From positions 62,001 to 126,000 of the forward strand of contig JADDMT010000086.1 in assembly GCA_021401465.1 (NCBI GenBank): DNA of 64,000 bases. Reading direction: 5' to 3'. This document shows positions 53,910-64,000 of the stretch, one piece after another. Below the pieces are notes generated by a model. The model was not told the origin of the DNA. It ran no database searches and saw only the letters and a program-made list of their open reading frames with translations. Within the stretch, counting starts at the first letter, position 1. Every line of letters starts with the position of its first letter. Source of the stretch: Teratosphaeria epicoccoides. Lineage: Eukaryota > Ascomycota > Dothideomycetes > Mycosphaerellales > Teratosphaeriaceae. The position numbers and the translations under genes were made by a program.

Positions 53910-56762
53910 ATGCACTTTTCCTTGGAGCTACCGCTCTTGGCAGCAGCGGTGCTCGTCCGCACAACAAATGCCGTCTTTACCGATGAAGCCTGGAAGATCG
54001 ACTACCACTATCCACTGCTGGGCCAACCCAACGAGTCTACCTCCTTCTTCCACCAGCCAAATCCAGCTTCAAGAGCATCGCTGCTCTACACGCTCTCGGC
54101 GAGAGGAGTGCTAGGCGCTGTCAATCCTCGGGATGGAGCGGTCGTCTGGAGGCACCTGGTCTCAAAGAATGCGACGGCAGGTCACGAGAATGGGTTCTTG
54201 AGGGCAGGGCAAGGACAGGACATGGTGGTCAGCGGCAGTGGTACCCAGGTCGCGGCATGGAGCGCAGCTGATGGCCGTCAAGCATGGAGTCTGGATGTGG
54301 AAGGCACGCTCGAGGACGTGGAGATGCTCGAGTGTGGCCATGTGGAAACGGCCGGGGCGAGGGACATTGTTGCGCTCTTGGCAGGAGCGCAGCCTGCTGT
54401 CTACCGGATTGATGGCGCGTCAGGCAATGTGAAGTGGACACACAAGATTGAGAGCGGTGATGCGCCGTATCGGGTTTCCGCCTCCAGCACCGAAGTGTTT
54501 GGCATACAGTTGCACAAAACGCTTCTGGGATATCTCAAGTTGCAAGTCCTGAGCTTGGATCCCGTGACGGGCAAGAAGAAAGATGAATACCTTTTGAGCT
54601 CCGACAGCGAGCAGGTCGCGCCCGAAACGATTGTATCGGTCGGCGCAAACTCGGCATGTCCGATTATTGCATGGACGGACGCGGCATACACGACCATGAA
54701 GATCAATGTACTAGGAACGAAAAGCATCACCACGTTCCGCATTGAAAAGCACAGCGATCTGGAAGTCGAGCGCGTGAGATTGCATGCTCCATACCATGCG
54801 AACTCTCTTTCGCACTTCCTGGTTCACTATGAAACCGCGACATCGCACTGGGCAGACGTGTTCCACATCGATGTCAAGAATGGCAAGGTGGAGAAGGCGT
54901 ACAGCCTACCCAAGCTGAGCGGAAAGGGAGCGTTCTCGACCAGCACGGCAGATGCTAATGTCTTCTTCACACGCGTCACACAGGACGAAGTGTCCGTCGT
55001 GTCTTCTGCCTCACATGGTGTCTTGGGGCGTTGGCCCGTCAGCAGTTTCAATATTGCAGCCGGCGCGGCTGAGACTCCAGCGCCGGTTCACGCGGTTTCC
55101 GAAGTCTCCGTCCGTGCCGATGCCGTGTCTGCTGTGCGTACAGCTGTAATGCTAAGCACCGGCGACTGGGTCCTTCTCAGAAATGGCAGTCCCGTCTGGC
55201 ATCGGCCGGAAATGCTCGCCGACACCGTCGCGGCAACATTCGTCGCACCCACTGCGGCAAAAGCGCTGGTCCAACAATTGGAAGTTGAGGCGCACAGCAG
55301 TCCGCTTGCAGCGTACTTCCACCGCGTGACGAGGCACCTGCAAGATCTGATGCGTTTGCCTACTATACTTACTACACTACCCCAGCAGATTGTCAAGGGC
55401 TTCCTCGGCACGAGTGCTGATGATGTAAGAAGCGACACGTTCGGCTTCCATCAGCTGGTCATTTGCGCAACTGAGAACGGCAGAGCGGTCGCACTTGACG
55501 CTGGCTCTCCAGGAAAGGTTCTTTGGAGTCAACAGATAGCAAACCTGCAGCCTGGACAGGCATGGAAACCGTCAATCACATCTCGCGAGAGTGGCATATT
55601 TGAGATCAGCTCGCAGGCCGGTCAAGGTGTTCGCTACAATGCTACCACTGGCGAGCAGCTCTTCAGTAGCCAAGTCATTGGTCCCGAACAAGATGCGGCA
55701 TCTAGGAGCGCTGTGAAATACAAATTGAAGGACGGCATCCTGGACGCAACGCTCCACGACAGCCCGGCCTGGCATTTCATTCCGGCCGAAGGCGACCGCA
55801 TCGTCAGCTTGGTCCCAAGACCGGCCAATGATCCCGTTGCATCCATCGGCAAGGTTCTTGGCGACCGGAGAGTGCTATACAAATATCTTGACCCCAACCT
55901 CGCGCTCCTTGTCACTGTCAAGGACACGATGGGTAGAGCCACGTTCTACGTGGTCAATACCGTCACTGGTGCGATTTTGCATTCGACCATACATACTTGC
56001 GTCGACCTGACCGCTCCAATCTCCTCAATCGTCTCGGAGAACTGGTTTGCCTACAGCTTCACAGCCGAAACCTCCGAGAACTCGGCCAAAGGACATCAGC
56101 TAGTCGTTGGTGAGCTCTTTGAGTCGCTCGTACCAGACGATCGTGGTCCGCTTGACTCCAGATTGAACTTCTCCAGCTTCGAAAGCTCCACCGAGCCATT
56201 CACATTGACGCAGACTTATCAAATCCCAGACTCCATTTCCAAGCTCTCGGTCACCCGCACGCGCCAAGGCATCACCTCTCGCCAACTGCTCGCAGTGCTT
56301 CCAGACTCCAAATCTATCGTCGGAATACCCTATGGTGCTCTTGACCCCAGACGACCAGTTGGCAGGGACCCAACGAAAGACGAAGCCATGGAAGGCTTGA
56401 GCAGGTATTCGCCTGTCATCGAGTTCGATCCAAAATGGTACCTGAACCATCAAAGGGAGGTGATGGGCATCAAGGACGTGGTCACCAGCCCGGCATTGAT
56501 CGAGAGCACGAGTTTGGTCTTTGCATATGGATTGGATGTTTTCGGAACGAGGCTGTGCCCGAGCTTCAGTTTTGATGTTTTGGGGAAGGATTTCAACAAA
56601 CTGCAAATGTTGGCGACGGTCGCGGCGTTGGCGATGGCGACATTCGTTGTTGCGCCTTTGGTGAGTGGTTGATATTGTGACGGCTAATGCTTATCTTGAA
56701 GGTATGCTAACGTCTTTCAGGTTAAGCGGAAGCAAATCAATCAGCGATGGCAGTTCTTATAG
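53910..56762 (+). CDS. emc1: ER membrane protein complex subunit 1
   Basis: Exons 53910-56660 and 56721-56762, with a 60-nt intron (GTGAGT, TGCTAAC, TTTCAG), give 930 residues. Emc1 is the large subunit of the EMC insertase, which puts tail-anchored and multi-pass proteins into the ER membrane. A signal peptide (LPLLAAAVLVRTTNA) precedes VFTDEAWKIDYHYPLLGQP, the family's N-terminus. A PQQ-like beta-propeller lumenal domain follows (ARGVLGAVNPRDGAVVWRHL; GRAVALDAGSPGKVLWSQQI). The conserved C-terminal domain (about 700-900) contains RQGITSRQLLAVLPDSKSIV, SPVIEFDPKWYLNHQREVMG and LVFAYGLDVFGTRLCPSFSF, and leads to one membrane span (LATVAALAMATFVVAPL). The tiny last exon supplies the usual basic end, KRKQINQRWQFL. 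Confidence 0.96.
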
Positions 56763-57649
56763 GCTGCGATTTAAATATAAATTGCAGCGGCTAGTCTGTT
56801 GAAGCTGCTACTTCAAGACAGGTCAAGAAATGCGGCGCCGCTGCTCTGACCTGTCACGAGTAACCTTGACGTTATTTCCACCGGGCGATACAGCCGTCAA
56901 TCTGTTCGAACAGCCGTGCGGCTTCTGCGTTGCTGCCGCCGGTTCAAACAAACCTCGAACGCCAGGCCCGTAGCGTCGTGTATGCCCTGCATCGCGACCT
57001 TGCAGCTTTGCTGTAGCCGGTAGCCGCCGTCGACTGCGCAGCCGGGACTTCCCGTGTCTCCCATTGGAAGTGCAAAGCTTCCTGCCGTCGTGATGGTGGC
57101 GAGGGTCATTATGAACTCACCGGACAACGTTCGAGTTGCATTACCGGATCTCGAATACTTTTTCCAAGGTCGTCGCTCTCCAGAGTCCAGTCTCATAGAT
57201 CGCGACAAATTGCAGCGTAACATGTCAAGTAAAAAGAAAGAAAGCATCCGCCGAAGAGAGGTACTATATTCGGCTTCCCGTTTTCAAGCGCATGCAGAGG
57301 AGCCGGCCTCCCAACGTCCTCAATCCTGGCACATAGGTCCAGGTTGTTGCCAGTGCGAGACCGCGCTCTCCTGGCTTGAGTACTGGGTTGTACCGGGTTG
57401 CATAGTACTGGTGGGACATTAACAACCGGGTTGCCTCCAAAAGCCGTTCGGAAGCGTCTTAGACGTAACCTGCAGCATGCTCCGGGCGAAAGGTGATAAT
57501 CATGCAACACCAGGGCAGTGGCCCAACGAATGACCAAATTGTGGCCACGTCGCCAGCATCGCATCGCAAGAGAACAGCTTGGTCCCCGGCTATGTCTTGG
57601 CCAGGTAGATATGCACCCTGCTTCTGCGCGTACTGATATCAAGTATCCA
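56763..57649. other. Convergent intergenic region, emc1 / rsr1
   Basis: About 890 bp between two converging genes. No gene was recognised; frames on both strands lack signatures. Confidence 0.45.
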
Positions 57650-58474
57650 TCACAAAATCACGCATTTACTGCCTCCACCTCTCCTCCGATCATCATACCG
57701 ATCATCATACCGATCATCATAATCCCTATCTCTCCGCCGCCTCTTCTTCCTCGACGAGCTCCCCCCACCAATGGCACCTGAATACTCCGGCCTCAAAGGC
57801 GCATGCCCCCCATGTCTCCCACCTTTGCTGAAATCCTTGCGTAGGATCTGCCTGCAAACATCCACAAACACCTCTGTGACATTCTGCCGTCGCCTCGCCG
57901 ACGTCTCATAGTACGGCACGTTGCCCCAAGCCTGACTGACTTGAAACGCGCGTGACCGCGATACCACCCTGTCCTCTTCTAGGTCGCTCTTGTTGCCCAC
58001 CAGCACGATTGGCACGTTCGTGTCCCCGCCTTTGATCTGAACGATTTGTTCGCGCAGTTCTGCCAGCTCTTGAAGGGAGGACATGGAGGTTATGCTGAAG
58101 ACGAGGAGGAAGCCGTGGGCGTCGCGCATGTAGAATTCGCGCATCGAGGTGAATTGTTCGGTGCCAGCTGTATCCATGATCTCGAGCATGACTTGTCGGC
58201 CATCGACGTCGATCTGTTTGCGGTAGGAATCTTCAATCGTGGGGTCGTAGGATTCGATGAAGACGCCCTGGACGAATTGTGCTGTCAAAGTGCTGTCAGC
58301 ATTCACCTCTCGTTCTGGTGGAGGCGTTGTGAAATTTGATGTACCTGTGAGACATGATTTACCAACTCCCCCAGAACCTATGACGGCTATGTGGTATTCC
58401 CTGCGTTGCACGTTAGAGCCGGCCTCTCGAAGCCATCGAGGCTCGACGGAGTACCTCTGGTACGACCGAGACAT
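57650..58474 (-). CDS. rsr1: Ras-family small GTPase, Rsr1/Bud1 (Rap) type
   Basis: Exons 58474-58455, 58400-58345 and 58281-57650, with introns of 54 and 63 nt, give 235 residues beginning MSRSYQREYHIAVIGSGGVG. The GTP-binding motifs are GSGGVGKS (P-loop), YDPTIEDSY (switch I, effector loop identical to Ras/Rap), DTAGTEQF (switch II, with Thr before E-Q as in Rap/Rsr1), NKSD and ETSA. The C-terminal end CVIL is a CaaX box predicted to be geranylgeranylated, and the tail before it is basic (SSSRKKRRRRDR). The tail contains three near-perfect YDDR units encoded by a 12-bp repeat at 57686-57721. Rsr1 relatives guide polarity at the plasma membrane. An unspliced read would insert about 17 and 21 residues and is wrong for the family. 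A Ras1/Ras2 identity is less likely because of the D-T-A-G-T and the CaaX. Confidence 0.93.
   Translation of the reverse strand: MSRSYQRYSVEPRWLREAGSNVQRREYHIAVIGSGGVGKSCLTGTSNFTTPPPEREVNADSTLTAQFVQGVFIESYDPTIEDSYRKQIDVDGRQVMLEIMDTAGTEQFTSMREFYMRDAHGFLLVFSITSMSSLQELAELREQIVQIKGGDTNVPIVLVGNKSDLEEDRVVSRSRAFQVSQAWGNVPYYETSARRRQNVTEVFVDVCRQILRKDFSKGGRHGGHAPLRPEYSGAIGGGSSSRKKRRRRDRDYDDRYDDRYDDRRRGGGSKCVIL
57686..57721. repeat. 12-bp repeat, three units, inside rsr1
   Basis: CCGATCATCATA occurs three times in a row and encodes repeated Y-D-D-R in the basic tail of the GTPase. Confidence 0.85.
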
Positions 58475-59502
58475 TGTTCTTCATCAGTCTGGCCAAGCGC
58501 GTCTGTTCCAGCGCGTATACTCCCGCGCGCATATGTTAAAGATCTCTGTCTTCCCGAATTCAGGACAAATCCAAACTTCGCGCGCCTCTGTAGATCGCTT
58601 CCTTGAGGCGAGGTTTGTAAAATTTTGCTCAGTATTGTCGGTCGCCGGCACCGCTGTTCCCTCCGGTTGTCTAGATTGTTACGATGGCCCCATGCGTCGT
58701 TTGGTGACACGAGCTCCAGGGTATGTTATGCCTGCTGTGCCACAGCTCGTACCATCGCGTGGACGCGAACAAGGCGCTGTGACACTTTGGGCCGTTGCCG
58801 TCTCGCGCGATAGGACGCAAGTCCAGTATGCGTGATGCCCGGGTAGAGGTTGGGAAGGCCGGAGAGATTGATCTCGATCAAGGATATGATATTCTCAAGA
58901 GAGGAAGAAGCGAGAGAGAGAATATTGCAGATCTTGAAGGGCGTGCCTTACCATAATGATCACTAGCTTAGTGGCCTTTGCATCAAGGGACCAAAGGATC
59001 TGCCGTGCGTACGCCAGGTTCGGATAATGAATAGGCTGTCTTAAGAAGGTTTACGGCGCAGTTTTGACTTCGAGAGAGATGTCAAGAATATCCGAGAACG
59101 CCTCGTTTGGCGGCTTCGCCATCCGCAGCCGGGTATGCACGGCAATTTGTAGGCCGATCTTAGTAAGATGCCGGATCTGCCTGGCGTAATTCTGAATCTA
59201 TCTTAGGCCTTGAATACTTCGTGATCTACGTCAGTGTAGATTACTATAATTAGTATACTAGCTCTACTTGTAGATTATCTACAGTCTTATATACTATATC
59301 TACATTAGTTATCTACAAGCACTACTATAGCCTTACTACTTACTATCAGGTTACTAGACTTAGCAAAGATGATTACATCATATAATAATCTACGTACTAT
59401 AGATTATCTATACTAAATTAGCATAGATAATCTATAATCTATACCTATTACAAGGTTTCTAAGTGTTACTAACCTTGCTATTAACTAAGCCTTAAGAGGA
59501 AG
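58475..59502. other. Transition to AT-rich repeat region
   Basis: About 1 kb upstream of rsr1. The first 700 bp are of ordinary composition with no gene; from about 59215 the sequence becomes strongly AT-rich, with many TA dinucleotides and TAGATTATCTA-like palindromes. This may be a RIP-altered repeat lying beside the retrotransposon, but its identity is unclear. Confidence 0.5.
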
Positions 59503-60514
59503 TGTTAAGTCACATAGAGTAATTATTCTTTAGAGAGGTAATAGTAAACAGGAACAATGTAATCTAAAAGGAACAAAGGTTAAATTCTAATTAGTAAGAT
59601 AATAACATAAGTTAAACATAGTCTAAACTAGAGTCTATCCTATCTTCCTATATATATAGGAAATCTGTAGCTACTTGCTACACTATATGTGCTCGCTATA
59701 GTACGCACTTATTCTAAGGTAAGTACTTACTATTATAAGCATATACATATATGTAAGTACTTACTCCTTAGTAGTCTCTTTATATAGTAAGTATATACAT
59801 ACTCCTCTAACTCATTTAAGTTATAGCGCTGTCTGTCCTTCTCCTTTTAGCTTAGCTTGTCCTTTAGGATCATTTGACATTAAATGACATACTATAGTAG
59901 CTTCTGCTTACATGTTAGGATTTAATCTGTAATACTATCTCCCTTCTAGCCTAGCTTTATCCTTAAAGCGTTTAAGTTATAATATAAGCTAACCTTGCCT
60001 TTTCTTTTTAGAGGTTAATAATGTCTTCTTGTTAGAGTACTAACTGTCTAGCTTGCTATTACTACTGTCATAAGTGTCAGGAGTACTGTCTAGAGTACTA
60101 TAGGATACAGGATTATAAGGGTCCTAAGTGCTATAAGTTATAGTATAGTCATAGGAGTACTATAAGTTATAGGCATAGTCATAGGAGAAAGGATCTGTCA
60201 CGTGAGGACAGATCCCTAGATCTATAGGGTTAGTCTACAGATCTATAGGCCTACAAGGAAGAAGGGATCTGTCATAGGATAACAGACCCTTAGATCTGTA
60301 GGGTTAGTCTACAGATCTGTAGACACGGATCTGTTAGGTCTATTAACAGATCTAACAGAGCTGCTCTGTCTCTCTAGTATATAGGGATAGCTTTAGGACA
60401 GGCAGTTAGGAGCTTCATGCTTAATCTTAATTTAATCCTCTCTTACTTAGAGGAGAGTTAGTTACAAGGTCAACTACTATTGTCGATATTCTTTATAGCT
60501 CTGCGAGTCTAACA
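59503..60514 (+). repeat. Possible 5' LTR
   Basis: An AT-rich stretch of about 1 kb that begins TGTTA and ends TAACA, complementary termini as in LTRs, and lies directly before gag. It cannot be confirmed without the 3' copy, and I see no convincing primer-binding site right after it. Confidence 0.4.
60191..60323. repeat. Duplicated palindromic unit in the putative LTR
   Basis: Two 59-bp copies (60191-60249 and 60265-60323) about 74 bp apart. Each contains GGATCTGT...ACAGAYCC and TAGATCTRTAGGG...CTACAGATCTRTAG inverted arms, so each can form a hairpin. Confidence 0.8.
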
Positions 60515-60539
60515 CCTGATCCCCTTCCTGCTATCGGCA

Positions 60540-62400
60540 CCTACCCTTATGACATTTTGAGCACTACTTCTAAGGAAGCATCAGGAGACTCGTCGAGCGC
60601 TTGACATACGCCTATGTTAAGTAGTTCTTTAACTATTAGTTCAAGTTCTAGCGACAGTCAACTAACACCATGAGAACAAGTTGCCGCTATACCTTAAGTC
60701 ACGTAGTAGCTCGAATCCATTTACCTTAGCGAGATGGCTCTAGCATCCGTCGCAGGTTTAACTACTAGGAATAGACATAGTAATAACAGCTTTAAGATAG
60801 GAAGCCCTACAGAGTTCACAGGATAATGATCTTAAGTCAAGATGTTTATCCTATAATGCTAGTTAGCATTTAACGTGGATACGGAATAGTTTACGACATA
60901 TCATAAGCGAATGATGTACATTGTCTCTTACCTGAAGGGACTAGCGTTCGAGTTTATCTAGCCTCATCTAACAGATTATCTAGATCACGTTAGTAACGCC
61001 GAAGCTAGGAAGACGACGACTAGGGAGATTCTCAACTTAGACAAGTCCTTGTTTAAGGCATTACGCGAAGCGTTTAGGCTTAGTAATGAGCAACAAGAGG
61101 CCGAGAGAGCTCTCCTAGGAATCTAGCAGAAGGGTTCCGCTACTAAGTACCGTGCGGACTTTTAGACCCTCTCTGCTCGAGTCGACTAGAATGATAACGC
61201 TTTCGCCGCTTAGTTCTACTAGGGACTAAAGGAGTCGGTTAAAGACGAAATTGCCCGAGGAGATTAGCTAACGACATTTAAGGAAATAAGCGATCTCGTG
61301 ATTAGAATCGATAATCGCATCTAGGAACGACAGCAAGAACGACAACATACAAATCGCAAGCTAGCATAGGCTAACCATAAGGTCTAACGATTAGCACTAA
61401 AATGGCGAAGCGATTACTATAGTCTCTAACCTATAGAGTTAGATGCGACTAAGGGGCGTCTAAGGAATAGACCCCGAGGAAAGCCGCGGAAAGGCTCTCC
61501 TAATCAGAATAGTCTGAAGAAGCCATTCGACAAGAGTAATCTCTAGTGCCATAACTATAGAAAGAAAGGACACTTTTCCCGCGAATGTTTTGCGAAGAAG
61601 CAACGACAAGAGCTGCCTAGGATAGAGCAGGCTTGCGCAACAACGACGGCACCTAAGCAAAAGGCTACTGCTACTCAAGAACCAGACTATGCCGCACTTA
61701 CTTAGACTACGTGCTATGATGACGATTGTCGAATTCACATGAGTGATAAAGATGGTTCTAGATAGTACCCTAGCCGAAATAAGGCATAGTCGATCTATGC
61801 GCTAAGGGGTACACCTTCTAGTGCGACAGTCCTGAGGCAACAGGAACTAGAAGAAGAAGAAGAAGGTTCGGACGACAACTACAAGCTTGTCGAAGCTGTC
61901 ATTCCTGATTCCGAGGAAGACGAGAGCATAGAGCGATAGGCTATGCCGCCGCATGACATCGAACTCGACATTATCCAAATCATATAGAACTAGTAGGCTT
62001 AGGCTTGCCCATGGATTAATGGAGTACAACACGTCGACTAGCTTCAGTATGACGAACTAGCCGACCGTATGCGACGACACTTGAGGAGACTACTAGTCGT
62101 AGCTTAACCTCACGCGCATTAGAAAGTTGTCTAAGAAATTGTACTGTTCGGGGTAGAGTTCACGCCCTAGGGAGGCTACCTAACCTACGAAGGTATTCAG
62201 ATTCTAAGAGCGCTACGACTCCGAGTCTATTACTTAAAGATAGAGTACGTAAGAAACGCGCAGGAACAGCGAGGCCAAGAACGAGAACGATCTCTTAGGC
62301 CAGAAAACGGTAACGCTTAGAGAAGAAGCCAAGACCGCATGATCCCTAAACTAGTCTGTGAAGACAGTTATTTAGGAAACGACAAGTTCCGCTAAAATTA
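60540..62400 (+). pseudogene. Retrotransposon gag, stop-riddled
   Basis: Frame 2 reads a capsid-like region from about 60540: Y-H-K-R-M-M-Y-I-V-S-Y-L-K-G-L-A-F near 60905-60955, and L-F-K-A-L-R-E-A-F near 61050-61078. A zinc knuckle with H-F-S-R-E-C follows near 61570-61588, whose second cysteine now reads as Tyr (TGT to TAT). An acidic region follows near 61850-61930. More than twenty in-frame TAG/TAA codons interrupt it, mostly where Gln would fit. Nothing functional can be made. Confidence 0.85.
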
Positions 62401-64000
62401 GACCTACGGACAGACTAGATAGGGCTGCAACAATGTGCCGTAATCGGCGCTAGATACGCGAACAACCTTAGAGTATAGGTACACATCGACGAAACGCTAG
62501 CTAGGGCCTTAATAGATTCAGGATGTACTTGAATCTTCATGACGCCTAAGTTCGCCAGGACAGCTAGGATAAAGCTACAGGTAAAGACGAATGCTTTCTC
62601 GCTACAAGCGATTAATAGAAAGCTAGTCACGTACAACTAAGGAGTAGTTGACAAAGAGACTAAGATAATGCCTCTGCGGATAGGACGCTACTAAGAGATG
62701 CTCTAGTTCGACATCACGGAGTCACTAGGCTCGGATGTAGTACTAGGGTTACTATAGCTAAGAAACGCTAACCCCTATATCGACTAGAAGAATGAGAGGA
62801 TCTAGTTCCTAGAACTCTCAAGATCGATACCTCTACCTGTAGTGTACGACGTACTAGGCAAGATCGAAATATGTGCTATGACTTCAAGCGAGATAGTAGC
62901 CGCCATTAAGGATCTAGAACAGGAAGTGTATGTCCTATAGGTCAAAGCAACGCAATTAGAAGTCAAGGTCGAATTCATAGTTCCTAATAAGTATAAAGAG
63001 TTCGCTACTCTTTTCGAGGAAGAACCCGACTAAGAAGCTCTGCCAGAACACTAGGAGTAGGACCACGGGATACCCTTACTCCCTAGCAAGACACTAACGA
63101 AGCAATCAGTTCGCCCGTTGTTAGCGGCGAAACTAGAGATTCTCCGGAAATACCTAGAAGACAACCTCTAGAAAGGCTTCATCCGCGAGTCGTAGTCCCT
63201 AGCTAGATATCTAATCCTGTTTGTGCCTAAGGGGGAAGATAACTAGCGACTCTGCGTAGATTATCGTAGATTAAACGACATCACAATAAAGAATAGTTAT
63301 CCGCTTCCTTTGCTCTCGGAATTACAGGACTGCCTATAAGGAGTAATGTAGTTCTCGAAGTTCGACATACCTAGAGCGTATAACCGAATTCGAATTAAGG
63401 AAGGCGAAGAATAGAAGACTACGTTCCGAACTAGGTTCGGACATTATAAGTACATAGTCATGCTATTTAGGTTAACAAACGCCCTAGCTACATAGTAGGC
63501 ATTTATTAACAACGTACTACGAGAGTACCTTAACGTCTTTGTAGTTATATACCTAGACGACATCCTCGCCTATTCCTAGACGATCGAAGAGTATAGGACT
63601 TACGTGCGCAAGGTACTTTAGAAACTCTAGGATTACTAGCTAAAGGTCAAGCCGCAGAAGAGCGAGTTTCATAAGCAGGAAGTATAATTCCTTGGCTACA
63701 TAGTAGCATAGAATCGAATCAAGATAGACACTAAGAAAGTCTAGGTCGTAAAAGAGTAGCCTACGCCGACTAATGTTAAGGAAGTATAGTCCTTCCTTAG
63801 ATTCGCTAACTTCTATAGGAGATTTGTAGCAAACTATTCGAAGATCATGGCACTACTTACGACTCTTACGACGAAGGATACACTATTCGTATAGGACGAC
63901 GCCTAACAGAATGCCTTTAAGGAACTTAAGCAACAATTTACAGATTAGCTGATCTTACTTGTGTTCGACCTAGATAAGCCTATCATAGTCAAAACAGATG
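62400..64000 (+). pseudogene. Retrotransposon pol (protease, RT, RNase H start), stop-riddled
   Basis: Frame 1 takes over near 62400. It has an aspartic protease site (A-L-I-D-S-G-C-T near 62506-62529), a conserved RT entry (F-V-P-K-G-E near 63220), L-C-V-D-Y-R-R-L-N-D-I near 63250-63282, K-N-S-Y-P-L-P-L near 63289-63312 and the catalytic Y-L-D-D near 63550-63561. The first RNase H residues stand at the window edge. Dozens of TAG/TAA codons interrupt the frame. It sits in the -1 frame relative to gag. Confidence 0.88.

Larger units (their letters stand above)
59503..64000 (+). mobile_element. Ty3/gypsy LTR retrotransposon, RIP-mutated, truncated by window end
   Basis: A gag-like region (about 60540-62400) is followed in another frame by pol (about 62400 to the window end). 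Recognisable pieces are a CCHC-like zinc knuckle near 61547-61588, an aspartic protease site L-I-D-S-G near 62509-62523, and a reverse transcriptase with Y-L-D-D-I at 63550-63564. The start of RNase H (F-D-L-D-K-P-I-I-V-K-T-D) lies at the very end. The order protease-RT-RNase H fits Ty3/gypsy. The frame is broken by dozens of TAG/TAA codons where relatives have Gln, and TpA is common while CpA is scarce, the signature of RIP. The element is certainly inactive. The 3' part and the second LTR are outside the window. Confidence 0.92.

Overview
This window is from the nuclear genome of a filamentous ascomycete (Pezizomycotina). A Dothideomycete, perhaps of the Mycosphaerellales kind, is my best guess, but that last step is inference. 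The evidence is short spliceosomal introns (mostly 48-90 nt, GT-AG, with CTAAC/CTAAT-like branch sites), a typical set of single-copy fungal genes on both strands with no operons, a Zn2Cys6 regulator, small secreted cysteine-rich proteins, and a retrotransposon whose glutamine codons have become TAG/TAA, as repeat-induced point mutation (RIP) does.

Positions 1-3.9 kb hold the frameshifted remains of a PLC-like phosphodiesterase gene and then nothing recognisable. Positions 3.9-20.4 kb are a housekeeping block: ceramide synthase (Lag1), an annexin, the ERMES subunit Mdm34, an Ecm15/UPF0045 thiamine-binding-like protein, inositol-pentakisphosphate 2-kinase (Ipk1), mitochondrial ribosomal protein bS16m, a DUF1769 protein and two conserved or hypothetical proteins. 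Positions 20.4-26.2 kb are sparse: a short hypothetical gene, a small secreted cysteine-rich protein and a Zn2Cys6 transcription factor. Positions 26.5-38.5 kb are dense again: Cdc37, an amino-acid permease, an F-box protein, the complex I 9.5 kDa subunit head-to-head with Wbp1, a membrane-anchored hypothetical protein and a GT8-like glycosyltransferase. Positions 38.5-53.9 kb alternate genes (P5C reductase, mL60 head-to-head with TRAPPC2, two hypothetical proteins) with long gene-poor stretches, a decayed Baeyer-Villiger-type monooxygenase, a 10-cysteine secreted protein and a 23-bp minisatellite. Positions 53.9-58.5 kb hold Emc1 and an Rsr1/Bud1-type Ras GTPase. From about 59.2 kb to the end the sequence turns AT-rich and holds a Ty3/gypsy LTR retrotransposon, heavily RIP-mutated and cut by the window edge.

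Several genes act at the ER and secretory pathway (Lag1, Wbp1, Emc1, TRAPPC2, the glycosyltransferase) or in mitochondria (Mdm34, bS16m, mL60, complex I subunit), but they are not a functional cluster. Three organellar genes share short divergent intergenic regions with a neighbour. The least described parts are the two small secreted cysteine-rich genes plus one weaker candidate, which lie in the sparse accessory stretches together with the minisatellite and the monooxygenase pseudogene. No complete novel system is evident. Exon structures for spliced genes were worked out by eye from splice signals, reading phase and family similarity, not from transcripts.
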